A stretch of DNA of 64,000 nucleotides from Nitrososphaerota archaeon (GTDB lineage: Archaea > Thermoproteota > Nitrososphaeria > Nitrososphaerales > Gagatemarchaeaceae): the NCBI GenBank assembly GCA_027886885.1, contig JAPCJP010000002.1, positions 1,285 to 65,284 of the forward strand. Reading direction: 5' to 3'. Shown here one piece after another: positions 52,072-60,361 of the stretch; the first letter of the stretch is position 1; each line of letters begins with the position of its first letter. A program made the position numbers and the translations under genes. The notes below the pieces were generated by a model, which saw only the letters and a list, made by a program, of their open reading frames with translations, searched no databases and was not told the origin of the DNA.

Positions 52072-52338
52072 CTAGGGGAGACCCAGGCTGCCGATGTTGA
52101 CGAGGACCTCTCTCTCGTTCTCTTCCGTCACCAGACCCAGGCCCCGCATGAGGGTCTCGACCTCGTTCCGGCTCATCTGGTCGAGGCGAATCAGGTGCGA
52201 GCTGGATGGGTCGACGCCGTTATCCCTGGCCAGATCCTGGGCGTACTGCTCGAAGGCTTCCGGGGTCTTTCCCACCAGCTTGAGTATCATGAATTCCCTT
52301 GGATATTCCTTGTAGCAGAGATAGGCTGGGTCGGTCAA
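52072..52338 (-). CDS. Hypothetical protein, 88 aa, coupled to thermopsin gene
   Basis: Starts at TTG 52338, which overlaps the thermopsin TGA by 2 nt (TTGA), implying translational coupling. The sequence YCYKEYPREFMILKL-like opening, EAFEQYAQDLARDNGVD and NEVETLMRGLGLVTEENERE suggest a small alpha/beta fold. No signal peptide and no family recognised. Confidence 0.55.
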   Translation of the reverse strand: MTDPAYLCYKEYPREFMILKLVGKTPEAFEQYAQDLARDNGVDPSSSHLIRLDQMSRNEVETLMRGLGLVTEENEREVLVNIGSLGLP

Positions 52339-53885
52339 CTTCCCGTGTCACTGACTCTCGGGAGCTTGGTCTTGGCGCCGCGCCGGATCAGGAGGTAGGA
52401 GGCGGCGAGGACCACCGTGAAGAGTGCGGCAGCGGCAAACTGGTACGGGAGGACTGGGACTCCTCCTGAGCCGGAGGAACTGGAAGTGCTCGACGATGTC
52501 TGCACCGTCGTGGAGCTCGAGGCGGAAGCGGCCAACTGTGAAAGAGTAGTGCTCCCCGAGGCCCCGCCGAGGTAGAGGTAGCTGGGGGTCCCCGTCGAGA
52601 CGCTAGCGATCCCGTTCCCGTTGTAGCTCACCTGCAGGTTGTCCGCGGCCTCCGCTGTGTCCTGGCCGAAGCCATAGTAGGACGGGAAGTACGTGAGCTG
52701 ATTCGTCGTGTTGCTGTCATAGAAGAGCTGCAACGTCGCGCTCATCTGGGTGAAGCTGGTGGCCTCGCCGTTCGCTTCGCCCCCGAACACAAGTTCGGTA
52801 TCGTAATAGGTCGCTTCCGGCGTGGTGACGTTCCCGGCGACGTAGTAGTAGGCGGTCGTCACGGTCGGGTCGTGTATGGTGGCGTTGTCGAACCAGTCCG
52901 GCCCCCCGCCCAGGGTCGTGCCGTTACGCAGCAACTGGGTACCCACTTGCACTAAGACTCCGACTCCGGGCTCGACCGTCTCGTTGAGCATTAGGACGAC
53001 GTCGAGGGGCAGAGTGTAGGTGAAGTTCCCGGTCCCTGCCGCGTAGAAGTATTGGGTCACGTTGTTCTGCTGGTAAGCGTAGGTGAAGCCTCCATCCGTG
53101 GACGTGATGCTGCTGTTATCGTCGAGGTATCCGCTCGTACTGTAGTTCCAGATGTTGTCCACGTAGGAGATCTGTGATGCGCTGGTGACGAAATCGGGCG
53201 TGTCCTGCACCCAGTAGGACTGCTGGGTCCCGTTCTGTTCGTTGACCAGCAAGACAGTGTTGAGCTGCAGGGTGGCTCCGGAGATGTTGGACTGGGCCGA
53301 ACTCGCAGAGGAGTTGTGGGCTTGGAGGGCTGATATGTCAGCGACGCCCACGACCTCGTTGGACTCGATGGTGTAGGGCGTGACCACGCCCGAGTCGTTC
53401 GTGATCCCGAATGTCCCGATGCCAGTGGGCTCGGGCGACGGGAGTGGTCCCGTCTGGTATGGAGAGTTGGGGTACAGCTCCCAGTTGAAGGAGATGTTTG
53501 CGTTACCCGAGTAGGCATCCAAGACCAGGAAGTAGTCGCCCTTCTGCAGGGAGAGCGTGGTCTGGGCGCTCGTGCCGTTCTGTACGTAGACCGAGTTCAC
53601 GATCTCGCTGTCGCTTTCGTTGAACGCGGTGAACTGTGCGGAGTTCATCAGGGCAGTAGAGACCGACACGTTCGCGCTCGAGGCGAGCATAAGGGCGTTG
53701 GTCGCTGCGGCCGCGTCGATGTTGTAGTATTCGAAGTAGGTGTCCGGGATGTATGCCGAGTACACAAGGGGAATGCTAGAGGGCGCAGAACCTGAAACCC
53801 TCTGGGCGGCCACTCCCGCGAACGAGAGGAGTAGTAACAGGATGAGCGGAGCAGCGACGAGCTCTCCGCGAGTACCACATCTCAA
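52335..53885 (-). CDS. Thermopsin-family acid protease (peptidase A5), membrane-anchored
   Basis: Protein of 516 aa. It has an N-terminal signal (about 8-28). Thermopsin landmarks are GIGTFGITNDSG, then TPYTIESNEVVGVADI, then TLQLNTVLLVNEQNG, SYWVQDTPDFV and WFDNATIHDP. Many NxS/T sites are present. A Ser-rich stalk and TM helix (about 480-502) end in RRGAKTK. Thermopsins are pepstatin-insensitive or partly sensitive acid proteases, so this is probably an extracellular peptide-generating enzyme like the S53 protease at 21-25 kb. Confidence 0.88.
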   Translation of the reverse strand: MRCGTRGELVAAPLILLLLLSFAGVAAQRVSGSAPSSIPLVYSAYIPDTYFEYYNIDAAAATNALMLASSANVSVSTALMNSAQFTAFNESDSEIVNSVYVQNGTSAQTTLSLQKGDYFLVLDAYSGNANISFNWELYPNSPYQTGPLPSPEPTGIGTFGITNDSGVVTPYTIESNEVVGVADISALQAHNSSASSAQSNISGATLQLNTVLLVNEQNGTQQSYWVQDTPDFVTSASQISYVDNIWNYSTSGYLDDNSSITSTDGGFTYAYQQNNVTQYFYAAGTGNFTYTLPLDVVLMLNETVEPGVGVLVQVGTQLLRNGTTLGGGPDWFDNATIHDPTVTTAYYYVAGNVTTPEATYYDTELVFGGEANGEATSFTQMSATLQLFYDSNTTNQLTYFPSYYGFGQDTAEAADNLQVSYNGNGIASVSTGTPSYLYLGGASGSTTLSQLAASASSSTTVQTSSSTSSSSGSGGVPVLPYQFAAAALFTVVLAASYLLIRRGAKTKLPRVSDTGS

Positions 53886-53953
53886 GGTTTCCAGCGGGTT
53901 ACTTTTTCAAAGTATTTAGCTGCTAACCCAGATTGGTCTCCGTTCAGGCCCTT

Positions 53954-54451
53954 TCAGTGGCCTAAGTCCTTGTTCATCGCTTCGTTCAGGTTTACCCAGA
54001 TCCCCGAGTCCTCTTTCTTCATCTCGCTGGCGAGAGCCGCGATCTTGGCCTGAGTCGGTCTCCGACCGTAGAACACGTGGGAACCGGTGAATCTCAGTAA
54101 CGACCCCCCCTTGGGGTCATCTTCAAACTGGTATAGGAACTGGGAATGAATGTTGTCAGCGCTGACTCGGGTGTTCACCATCATCAGAAGTTCAGGGTAC
54201 ATCCTGATCAACCGGCGCTTGACGACCGGCCTTCCCTTCTCCTGTAGAAAGGCGTCTGTAAGCATAATGGTATCATTGTTTATGTGGTCGATCTTCCTGG
54301 TAGCGCTCTTGCCCATGAGCTCAAAGTCATCGGCCCTGTAGTCCATCGACCACTCGTACGCTTCCTTCGCTGTAAACTTGAAGCGTTGGACGAAGCTGTA
54401 GTGGACCGAATAGGAGGCCGGCCGGGGTTTTGAGACCATATCTGCGCTCAA
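53954..54451 (-). CDS. SRPBCC/START-like protein
   Basis: Protein of 165 aa. The pattern SVHYSFVQRFKFTAKEAYEWSMDYRADDFELMGKS-type opening followed by alternating strands (TIMLTDAFL, HSQFLYQFEDDPKG, LLRFTGSHVFY) and a long C-terminal helix fits the SRPBCC (Bet v1/START) ligand-binding fold. Ligand unknown. It lies divergent from the contractile injection operon, and no functional link is evident. Confidence 0.6.
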   Translation of the reverse strand: MSADMVSKPRPASYSVHYSFVQRFKFTAKEAYEWSMDYRADDFELMGKSATRKIDHINNDTIMLTDAFLQEKGRPVVKRRLIRMYPELLMMVNTRVSADNIHSQFLYQFEDDPKGGSLLRFTGSHVFYGRRPTQAKIAALASEMKKEDSGIWVNLNEAMNKDLGH

Positions 54452-54537
54452 CTGTCTCAGCCCATTTCAACGTGCCGAGTGCTATTCGCACGGCGATGGC
54501 CCGTACGGTCGGGGAATTCAGGAATCCAACTAGATTA

Positions 54538-54576
54538 GATATTTATACCACTCATGCATTATCTGAGTACGAGGAG
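54538..54576 (+). promoter_or_regulatory. Promoter and ribosome site of the plus-strand CIS operon
   Basis: A TATA-like GATATTTATACC lies at about 54537-54548, and GGAG at 54573-54576 precedes the TTG start at 54579. The ribosome site decides the non-ATG start of the first structural gene. Confidence 0.6.
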
Positions 54577-54578
54577 TT

Positions 54579-55238
54579 TTGTCGTCGTTCCCAGGGACCC
54601 CCAAAGTCCTGCACGGCGCCATTGTATCCATAGACCTGACGAGTCCGGTGACCCAGGTCATACCGTTCCAGTATAATCCTGACACTATGACGCGCTCTCT
54701 GCAGCCACAGAACATCAACGGGTCGGGGAATAGGATGGAGGTGTACAGATTGAAGGGACCTCCCATCGAGACGATCAGCCTTGACCTAGACTTCGATGCT
54801 ACTGACCAGCTCGCCCAGCCATCCCAATATCCGAACGCGGTCAACATGGGGATCTCACCTCAGCTTTCTGCGCTCGAGATGCTGGTCTACCCCCCTAGCA
54901 CGTTGGTGATAGCGAACACGATGCTCGCAGCGGCTGGCACCATCGAGATAATCCCGCCGATGGGACCTTTCACGGCCTTCATCTGGGGCGCGAGGCGCGT
55001 GGTCCCGGTGCGCCTTACGGACTTTAGGATAACGGAGGAGGCCTATGACACGAACCTCAACCCCATCAGAGCGAAGGTTTCGCTCGGGATGCGCGTCATG
55101 ACCTACGACGACTTCGACGTCACACATCCCGGCTATTCGATGTTCCTAGCATACCAGGTGGTGAAGGAGACGATGGCGTCCATAGGAAGCCAGAACGGCC
55201 TCAGCTCGGTGATATCTGGGAACGTCCAGTCAATTTGA
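54579..55238 (+). CDS. Contractile injection system tube-associated protein (Afp7/CIS_tube-like)
   Basis: Protein of 219 aa. The sequence VIPFQYNPDTMTRSLQPQN followed by PPIETISLDLDFDATDQL and LEMLVYPP matches the N-terminal domain of eCIS tube-initiator/Afp7-like proteins (PF19266 type). The second half (FIWGARRVVPVRLTDFRITEEAYDTNLNP) is the usual continuation, as in LysM-bearing Afp7 homologues. The protein would sit at the junction of hub and inner tube. The LysM part is encoded by the next gene, which starts at the stop (GTG at 55239). Confidence 0.85.
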   Translation: MSSFPGTPKVLHGAIVSIDLTSPVTQVIPFQYNPDTMTRSLQPQNINGSGNRMEVYRLKGPPIETISLDLDFDATDQLAQPSQYPNAVNMGISPQLSALEMLVYPPSTLVIANTMLAAAGTIEIIPPMGPFTAFIWGARRVVPVRLTDFRITEEAYDTNLNPIRAKVSLGMRVMTYDDFDVTHPGYSMFLAYQVVKETMASIGSQNGLSSVISGNVQSI

Positions 55239-55562
55239 GTGAGTGACATGTTCGACTCTACAAGTAGATACGCTAACATCGCGGTGGAGAGCTTGACCGA
55301 AGCTGATGGGACTGTGGTCGCCTACATCAAGCGCAGATTCCTCCCCCAGGCGGAGAGCTTGACTCCCCTTCAGCAGGTCAGCACGCTCGCAGGAGACAGG
55401 ATAGACAACATATCGGCCAGGACCCTTGGAGACCCTGAGCAATTCTGGCGAATATGCGATGCTAACGACGCAATGTACCCGCCGGACTTGACCTTCTATC
55501 CAGGTACCATGTTGATAGTCCCGGTGCCTGGCCCGACGCCAGACCCCGTACCTACAGGGTGA
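55239..55562 (+). CDS. LysM-domain eCIS baseplate protein
   Basis: Protein of 107 aa. The LysM-like or phage tail-X-like stretch is AGDRIDNISARTLGDPEQFWRICDAN followed by TFYPGTMLIVPVPG. In many eCIS clusters this domain is fused to the Afp7-like protein. Here it is separate, with a 1-nt junction, and ends in a Pro-rich tail. It probably helps seat the hub. Confidence 0.82.
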   Translation: MSDMFDSTSRYANIAVESLTEADGTVVAYIKRRFLPQAESLTPLQQVSTLAGDRIDNISARTLGDPEQFWRICDANDAMYPPDLTFYPGTMLIVPVPGPTPDPVPTG

Positions 55563-55566
55563 GAGC

Positions 55567-56703
55567 GTGTCGCTCTTCGGCATACACCTCACGTTGCTGA
55601 TAGGCCCCACAGTGCCGGTTCCCGCGCCAATCACCCTGAGCGACTACATAGTCTCGGCCCAGGTCACCAACACAGACTCGGGAAGGGACGGGTTCCAGGT
55701 GACGTTCTCCATCGGCAGGAACGGCCCTGCGGACATCGCCGACTACCGGATACTCGGCAACCCGTTGCTGAGGGTCTTCAATCGGGTTATACTCATCGTC
55801 ACCATCGGAGTGACTCCCTACGTGCTCATCGACGGCATAATAACACACCAGCAGCTCAACCCTAGCAATGAGCCGGGGCAGTCGACGCTCACGATAACCG
55901 GGGAAGATGTCAGCGTGATGATGGACATGCACGAAAAGTCCGCCACGTACCCCAACCAGCCCGACTACGGGGTGGTCACGTCCCTCGTCCTGTCCTACGG
56001 CCAGTATGGGCTCGCCCCATTGGTCATCCCTCCTCAATCGATCGACGTCCCAGTCTCGTCGGACTGGACGCCCGCCCAGAGCACCACCGACTACAAGTAC
56101 ATCCAGAGCCTGGCCACCAACAACAACTTCGTCTTCTTCGTCGCCCCCACGAACATCCCCATGGTGAACACCGCGTACTGGGGACCCCCGGTGATGATAG
56201 GCGCGTCGCAGACGTCTCTGTGCTTCAACATGGGTAACCAGACGAACGTGAACTCTATCAGTTTCGAGTATGATGCGATGCAGCCACAGCTCCTATCTGG
56301 ACAGTTTGTCGACAGGGACACGGACTCGACTCTCAACGTGGAGGTCTACAGTAGCACGCTTCCCGACCTCTCGACCATGCCGGCTTGGCTCGTGAATCAA
56401 CCGAACGTACGAAGCGTATTGTTCCAGGGCAACGGGATCAACAGCCTCGAAGCCCAAGCCCGCGCCCAGGCCGCCTCCAACGGGAGCACCGAAGCGGTCA
56501 CGGGGACCGGGGAGATTGACGCTCTCAGCTACGGAGGGGTGCTACGAGCACGTCAGCTCGTGGGTCTGAAGGGCGTCGGATACTCCTATGACGGCCTGTA
56601 CTACGTGAAGAGCGTGACACACAACATCAAGTTGGGTCAGTACACGCAGAGCTTCACGATCACCCGCGAGGGTCTGGGGTCGCTGACGCAGGTGTTGCCG
56701 TAA
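55567..56703 (+). CDS. gp27/phage late control D-like hub protein
   Basis: Protein of 378 aa. The features fit the trimeric hub domain of VgrG/gp27/GpD: FQVTFSIGRN, VTPYVLIDGIITHQQLNPSNEPGQSTLTITGEDVSVMMDM, then DYKYIQSLATNNNFVFFVAP, and the C-terminal GEIDALSYGGVLRARQLVGLKGVGYSYDGLYYVKSVTHNI. It connects the spike to the tube. The next gene (spike) overlaps its stop by 1 nt. Confidence 0.88.
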   Translation: MSLFGIHLTLLIGPTVPVPAPITLSDYIVSAQVTNTDSGRDGFQVTFSIGRNGPADIADYRILGNPLLRVFNRVILIVTIGVTPYVLIDGIITHQQLNPSNEPGQSTLTITGEDVSVMMDMHEKSATYPNQPDYGVVTSLVLSYGQYGLAPLVIPPQSIDVPVSSDWTPAQSTTDYKYIQSLATNNNFVFFVAPTNIPMVNTAYWGPPVMIGASQTSLCFNMGNQTNVNSISFEYDAMQPQLLSGQFVDRDTDSTLNVEVYSSTLPDLSTMPAWLVNQPNVRSVLFQGNGINSLEAQARAQAASNGSTEAVTGTGEIDALSYGGVLRARQLVGLKGVGYSYDGLYYVKSVTHNIKLGQYTQSFTITREGLGSLTQVLP

Positions 56704-57197
56704 TGAGCCAGGGCGAGAAGAAGTACTTCGGGAAGTACAGGGGCACGATATCGAGCAACGTGGACCCTTCAGGTCAGGGACGGGTCCAGGTGACAGTACC
56801 CAGCATTCTGCAGGGTCAAGACACGGGATGGGCTATGCCGAGCTCCCCCTACGCTGGCAGTCAGGTCGGGATATACGCCATACCGCCCGTAGGCTCCTAT
56901 GTCTGGGTGGAGTTCGAGGGGGGCGACATCAACCATCCGGTATGGAGCGGGTCCTTCTGGGGACCCGGAGACGCTCCCACACAGGACCCAACCACCAACA
57001 CGAAGATGATCAAAACGGCGAACGTGACCATCACGTTCGACGATACCCCGGGGGCGGGAGGGGTTACGATCGAGATCGCCACCGGTGCCAAGATCTCCAT
57101 GGATTCAACGGGGATCACCCTTAGCTGCGGCTCTTCCAGTATTTCGATCACGCCAACCAGCGTCTCCATAAACAATGGGGCGCTCGAAGTCGTTTGA
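56703..57197 (+). CDS. gp5/gpV-like baseplate spike protein
   Basis: Protein of 164 aa. An OB-fold of the gp5/GpV type is seen (YRGTISSNVDPSGQGRVQVTVPSI, IYAIPPVGSYVWVEFEGGDINHPVWSGSFWG), followed by a short beta-prism-like tail (VTITFDDTPGAGGVTIEI, KISMDSTGITLS, SISITPTSVSINNGALEV). It is the cell-puncturing spike base. There is no lysozyme domain. It is the last gene of the plus-strand operon. Confidence 0.9.
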   Translation: MSQGEKKYFGKYRGTISSNVDPSGQGRVQVTVPSILQGQDTGWAMPSSPYAGSQVGIYAIPPVGSYVWVEFEGGDINHPVWSGSFWGPGDAPTQDPTTNTKMIKTANVTITFDDTPGAGGVTIEIATGAKISMDSTGITLSCGSSSISITPTSVSINNGALEVV

Positions 57198-57280
57198 AGT
57201 AGACGCAAAGACGAAGTCCGAGTAGCAAAAGCGCCCACTACACCCGCTATTCTGCTGCGCGCAGCGACACGCCAGATTGG

Positions 57281-58015
57281 TTATTTGTGCACTACGGCGC
57301 TAAATTCTTCCCATGTAATCTTGCCGTCACTGTTCGTGTCGACCGCTTTCATGATCCCATCGACAATCGCTGATGTAGGGTCGAACGTACCGCCGTAGCC
57401 TGCATCTACCACGAGTTGTTTCACGCCGTTCTTGTCGACGGCTCCGTTCTTTGCATAGTGATCAAATGCCTTCTTGTAGTCCCCTCCGTACTTGCTATCG
57501 ATGAGCTTCTTGATTGCGGCGACGACGCTGTCCTTGGTAGGGCCTATGCGCATGACAGCCATCCCCGTCTGACTTATGGTGGGCACGCTTCCATTGTGGA
57601 CCAGCGCGTCCTCCACTTGGGCAGCCTCGTTTTCAGAACTGTCGGAAATCTGCAGACTCTCCGGATTCGCTCCTGCGTTCGAGCGAGCGGTAGACTGTTG
57701 CACCACGTGGGTTAGTTCGTGGGCGAGGATCCTCTGTCCTTCCTGGGTTCCATTACGATACTTCCCATCCCCGAAGAATATGTCGTTGCCGATGGTGAAA
57801 GCCGATGTTTTCATCGTCCGTGCAGACATCGCTGACTTTGGACCTTCGTGGACTTGGACTTTGGAGAAGTCGTGGCCGAACCTCGACTCCATGACAGCGC
57901 GGGTGTTGCTGTCAAGCGGACGACCACCTTCAGCGTGAGCAACTGGTCTAACGTGAGAGGATGTCCGGTCCGATTCCGCTGAAGTTCGGCTCTTCCGCTC
58001 TCGAACCTCACCCAT
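57281..58015 (-). CDS. DUF4157 (eCIS core) protein with C-terminal EF-hands, candidate effector
   Basis: Protein of 244 aa. The first ~30 residues are basic and flexible. A DUF4157 domain (about 30-105: SRFGHDFSKVQVHEGPKS, TIGNDIFFGDGKY, ILAHELTHVVQQ with HExxH-like HELTH) follows. The C-terminal ~85 residues form a helical EF-hand pair; the second loop DTNSDGKITWEE is canonical. DUF4157 marks loaded cargo or effectors in many eCIS. A TATA-like AAATATATT at about 58096-58104 places transcription start near 58074, favouring the start at 58015 over 58087. Confidence 0.85.
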   Translation of the reverse strand: MGEVRERKSRTSAESDRTSSHVRPVAHAEGGRPLDSNTRAVMESRFGHDFSKVQVHEGPKSAMSARTMKTSAFTIGNDIFFGDGKYRNGTQEGQRILAHELTHVVQQSTARSNAGANPESLQISDSSENEAAQVEDALVHNGSVPTISQTGMAVMRIGPTKDSVVAAIKKLIDSKYGGDYKKAFDHYAKNGAVDKNGVKQLVVDAGYGGTFDPTSAIVDGIMKAVDTNSDGKITWEEFSAVVHK

Positions 58016-58154
58016 TATGCGTCGACCCCGTATCCTGAAGACGACGGCATCGGGCGCAGTGGAGCCAGAGACAAGTGGCGATAACAAGGGTGAGCCAATA
58101 TATTTGAAGCTATGCCAAACTCCGAGCGTTCTCCGTTCGTTGTTCGAAGGTCTG

Positions 58155-58406
58155 TCATTTTTTCATCCCCTTGTAGACTGAGCGCGCAATCTCTCTCCCT
58201 ATTGCCCTCGGGTTTCGGTCCGTAGGGACGTTGAAGGCGGGCGCGCTGACGCGCCCTAGGTCGCTCGTCCGGTCCAGCTGCATTCCTAGCCCCTTCTCGG
58301 TAATCAATCTAGCGAGCTCGACCTTCATGGAAGCCGCAATCCTCTTGTGGTCATGAAAGTCAAAGCCCTCGAGCACCAGTTCATCGATGTGAATGTCGAT
58401 ATTCAT
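58155..58406 (-). CDS. Small eCIS-associated protein, 83 aa
   Basis: Starts MNIDIHIDELVLEGFDFHDHKRI and ends GREIARSVYKGMKK. This resembles the short conserved proteins found beside the AAA+ ATPase in eCIS clusters. There is no TM or signal. The start lies 3 nt after the ATPase stop (same operon). Its role is unknown and may be to assist the ATPase or the cap. Confidence 0.7.
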   Translation of the reverse strand: MNIDIHIDELVLEGFDFHDHKRIAASMKVELARLITEKGLGMQLDRTSDLGRVSAPAFNVPTDRNPRAIGREIARSVYKGMKK

Positions 58407-58409
58407 CTA

Positions 58410-60290
58410 TCATCCGAACTCCGCCTGGGTGAGAGGCTTCTCCATCTTGTCGTACTCGACCTGCGCAGCCCGTTTGAGATGCTCCATCCCCACCGGGACC
58501 CCCTCCCCCGCGGCAAGGAACGACGCGTAGAGGGCGATGTTCTTGATGTTCCCGCCGGTCAGGCTGAGGCGGGCGAGGCGCTGGACGTCCAAACCCTTCG
58601 TCGGCGTGTTGGTCGGGAAGATGTGTCTCCAGATTTCGACCCTGCTCTTTTCGTCGGGGAAGGGAAAGTCGACGATGAACCTGAGTCGTCTCACGAAGGC
58701 CGGGTCGAGCGCCCTCTTCATGTTGGTCGCGAGGATCGCGAGGCCCCTGTATGACTCCATCCTCTGGAGGAGATAACCGACCTCGATGTTCGCGTAGCGG
58801 TCGTGGCTATCCTTGACCTCGCTTCTCTTCCCGAACAAGGCGTCGGCCTCGTCGAAGAAGAGTATGGCACCTCCGTCCTCCGCCGCGTCGAAGATCTTCC
58901 TGAGGTTCTTCTCTGTCTCGCCGATGTACTTGCTGACGGTGGTCGCCAGGTCTATCCTGAAGAGGTCCAACCTCAACTCTCTGGCGAGCGCCTCCGCGGC
59001 CATCGTCTTGCCGGTCCCGCTGCTCCCGGCGAACAGTGCAGTGATCCCCAGACCCTGGCTTATCTTCGAGTCGAACCCCCACTCGGTGTAAACGGTGTGC
59101 CGCTGCGCCACGTGCAGGGCCAGCTCGCGAAGCAGTCGCTTCTCCCGCTCCGGCAGGACAAGGTCTTCCATGGTCGCTCTGGGAGGGATCTGCTGTGCCA
59201 GCTCTCCAAGCTTGGGACGAGTGACGGCTCTGCTGGCTTCGCACAGAGCGTCATAGAGGTTGCCTCCTTCCTTTGTGGCCAGCAAAGCCTCCTCGGCCGC
59301 TAGACGCATGGAGTGTTCATTTAGGTCGAACTGGCCCACCAGCTTCGAGAGGTCCTGCTCGCTCAGCCCAGAGGCGGTGTTCGCGCCCGCCAGGTACACC
59401 TTCCAGAGCGCCTTCTGCTCCATCTTCCCCGGTTTCTTCACTTCGACCGATATGGGGCTGGAGCCCAGTTCGCCCCATGGCTCTCTAGTCCCAAGGATGG
59501 TCGGTCCTGGAATGCCTTCGAGGAGACGCCTGACGGACCTCTGGGTTGCAGCGTCCGCGTCCTCAGCCGAGATGTAGAGTCCGGCCCCGAGCAGCGCCGC
59601 TTCCCTGGTCCAGAGCCGGACGAATCGCTCCATCTCGTCAGCGCGTTGAGGGATGAGCTCAGCGGGCAGTTGCCAGAGCCCCAGCCCCACCTGGGCGCAC
59701 GCTTCCTTCGCTACGGAGACCTTGCTGGTATCGTCCACCCCCCAGAGCTGAGCGACCGGTAGCTTGCCTTGTGCGGCCTTCCAGAGCAGCGTGACGCGCT
59801 GGACGACCCGCTGGTGGGAGTCGACCAGGTCTCCGTAGTCGCCGACTGGTCTGACCAGCCCGTTCAGCTGTGTCTCGAAGTACGATACGCCGGTGAGATA
59901 ATGCAGGACACGTTCCTCGACATGGAGGGGACTTGCCGTCAGTGGGACCGAGTGTGAACTCTGGACGTCGATGAGCATGAAGCGCCTCAGCGGAGAGGCC
60001 GGCGCGAGGGCACTCCAGTGAGCCTGCGGTAGCGCTGCGAGCGCTAATCCGAAGGTCGGATATTGCACCCCAGAGCCGCCCTGGGCTTTTGAGCAGAGCT
60101 TCGCCACCTCAGAGTCGAGGTCCACGGCGGCGCACAGAAGGAGCAGCGACCTCTCGAACGCAGACAGTCCAAAGAGAGAGGTCAGGGTCTCGATGGCGGG
60201 AGGCGAGGAGCCCGGCCACTCTGGGAGCGCCTTTTCCTCTCGGCCCCTTCCCCCATCATCCTCCGAAGGTGAGACGTGGCGGCGCAACAT
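58410..60290 (-). CDS. eCIS AAA+ ATPase (Afp15/Pvc15-like)
   Basis: 626 aa from ATG 60290 (an upstream alternative start is possible, since coding-like sequence extends about 20 codons up). The N-terminal ~370 residues are a degenerate ATPase-like or adapter region. The AAA+ module has Walker A GSSGTGKT at about residue 420, Walker B AILFFDEADALFG at about 473, and sensor/arginine-finger region LAILATNMKRALDPAFVRRLRF. Afp15-type ATPases are required for assembly or recycling of contractile particles. Confidence 0.92.
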   Translation of the reverse strand: MLRRHVSPSEDDGGRGREEKALPEWPGSSPPAIETLTSLFGLSAFERSLLLLCAAVDLDSEVAKLCSKAQGGSGVQYPTFGLALAALPQAHWSALAPASPLRRFMLIDVQSSHSVPLTASPLHVEERVLHYLTGVSYFETQLNGLVRPVGDYGDLVDSHQRVVQRVTLLWKAAQGKLPVAQLWGVDDTSKVSVAKEACAQVGLGLWQLPAELIPQRADEMERFVRLWTREAALLGAGLYISAEDADAATQRSVRRLLEGIPGPTILGTREPWGELGSSPISVEVKKPGKMEQKALWKVYLAGANTASGLSEQDLSKLVGQFDLNEHSMRLAAEEALLATKEGGNLYDALCEASRAVTRPKLGELAQQIPPRATMEDLVLPEREKRLLRELALHVAQRHTVYTEWGFDSKISQGLGITALFAGSSGTGKTMAAEALARELRLDLFRIDLATTVSKYIGETEKNLRKIFDAAEDGGAILFFDEADALFGKRSEVKDSHDRYANIEVGYLLQRMESYRGLAILATNMKRALDPAFVRRLRFIVDFPFPDEKSRVEIWRHIFPTNTPTKGLDVQRLARLSLTGGNIKNIALYASFLAAGEGVPVGMEHLKRAAQVEYDKMEKPLTQAEFG

Positions 60291-60361
60291 CTCACGAATC
60301 TGCTCGAGGCTGGCCGCAAGGTACTCCTGGTTAAGCTCAGACCAGCTCTTAGAACTCAGCC

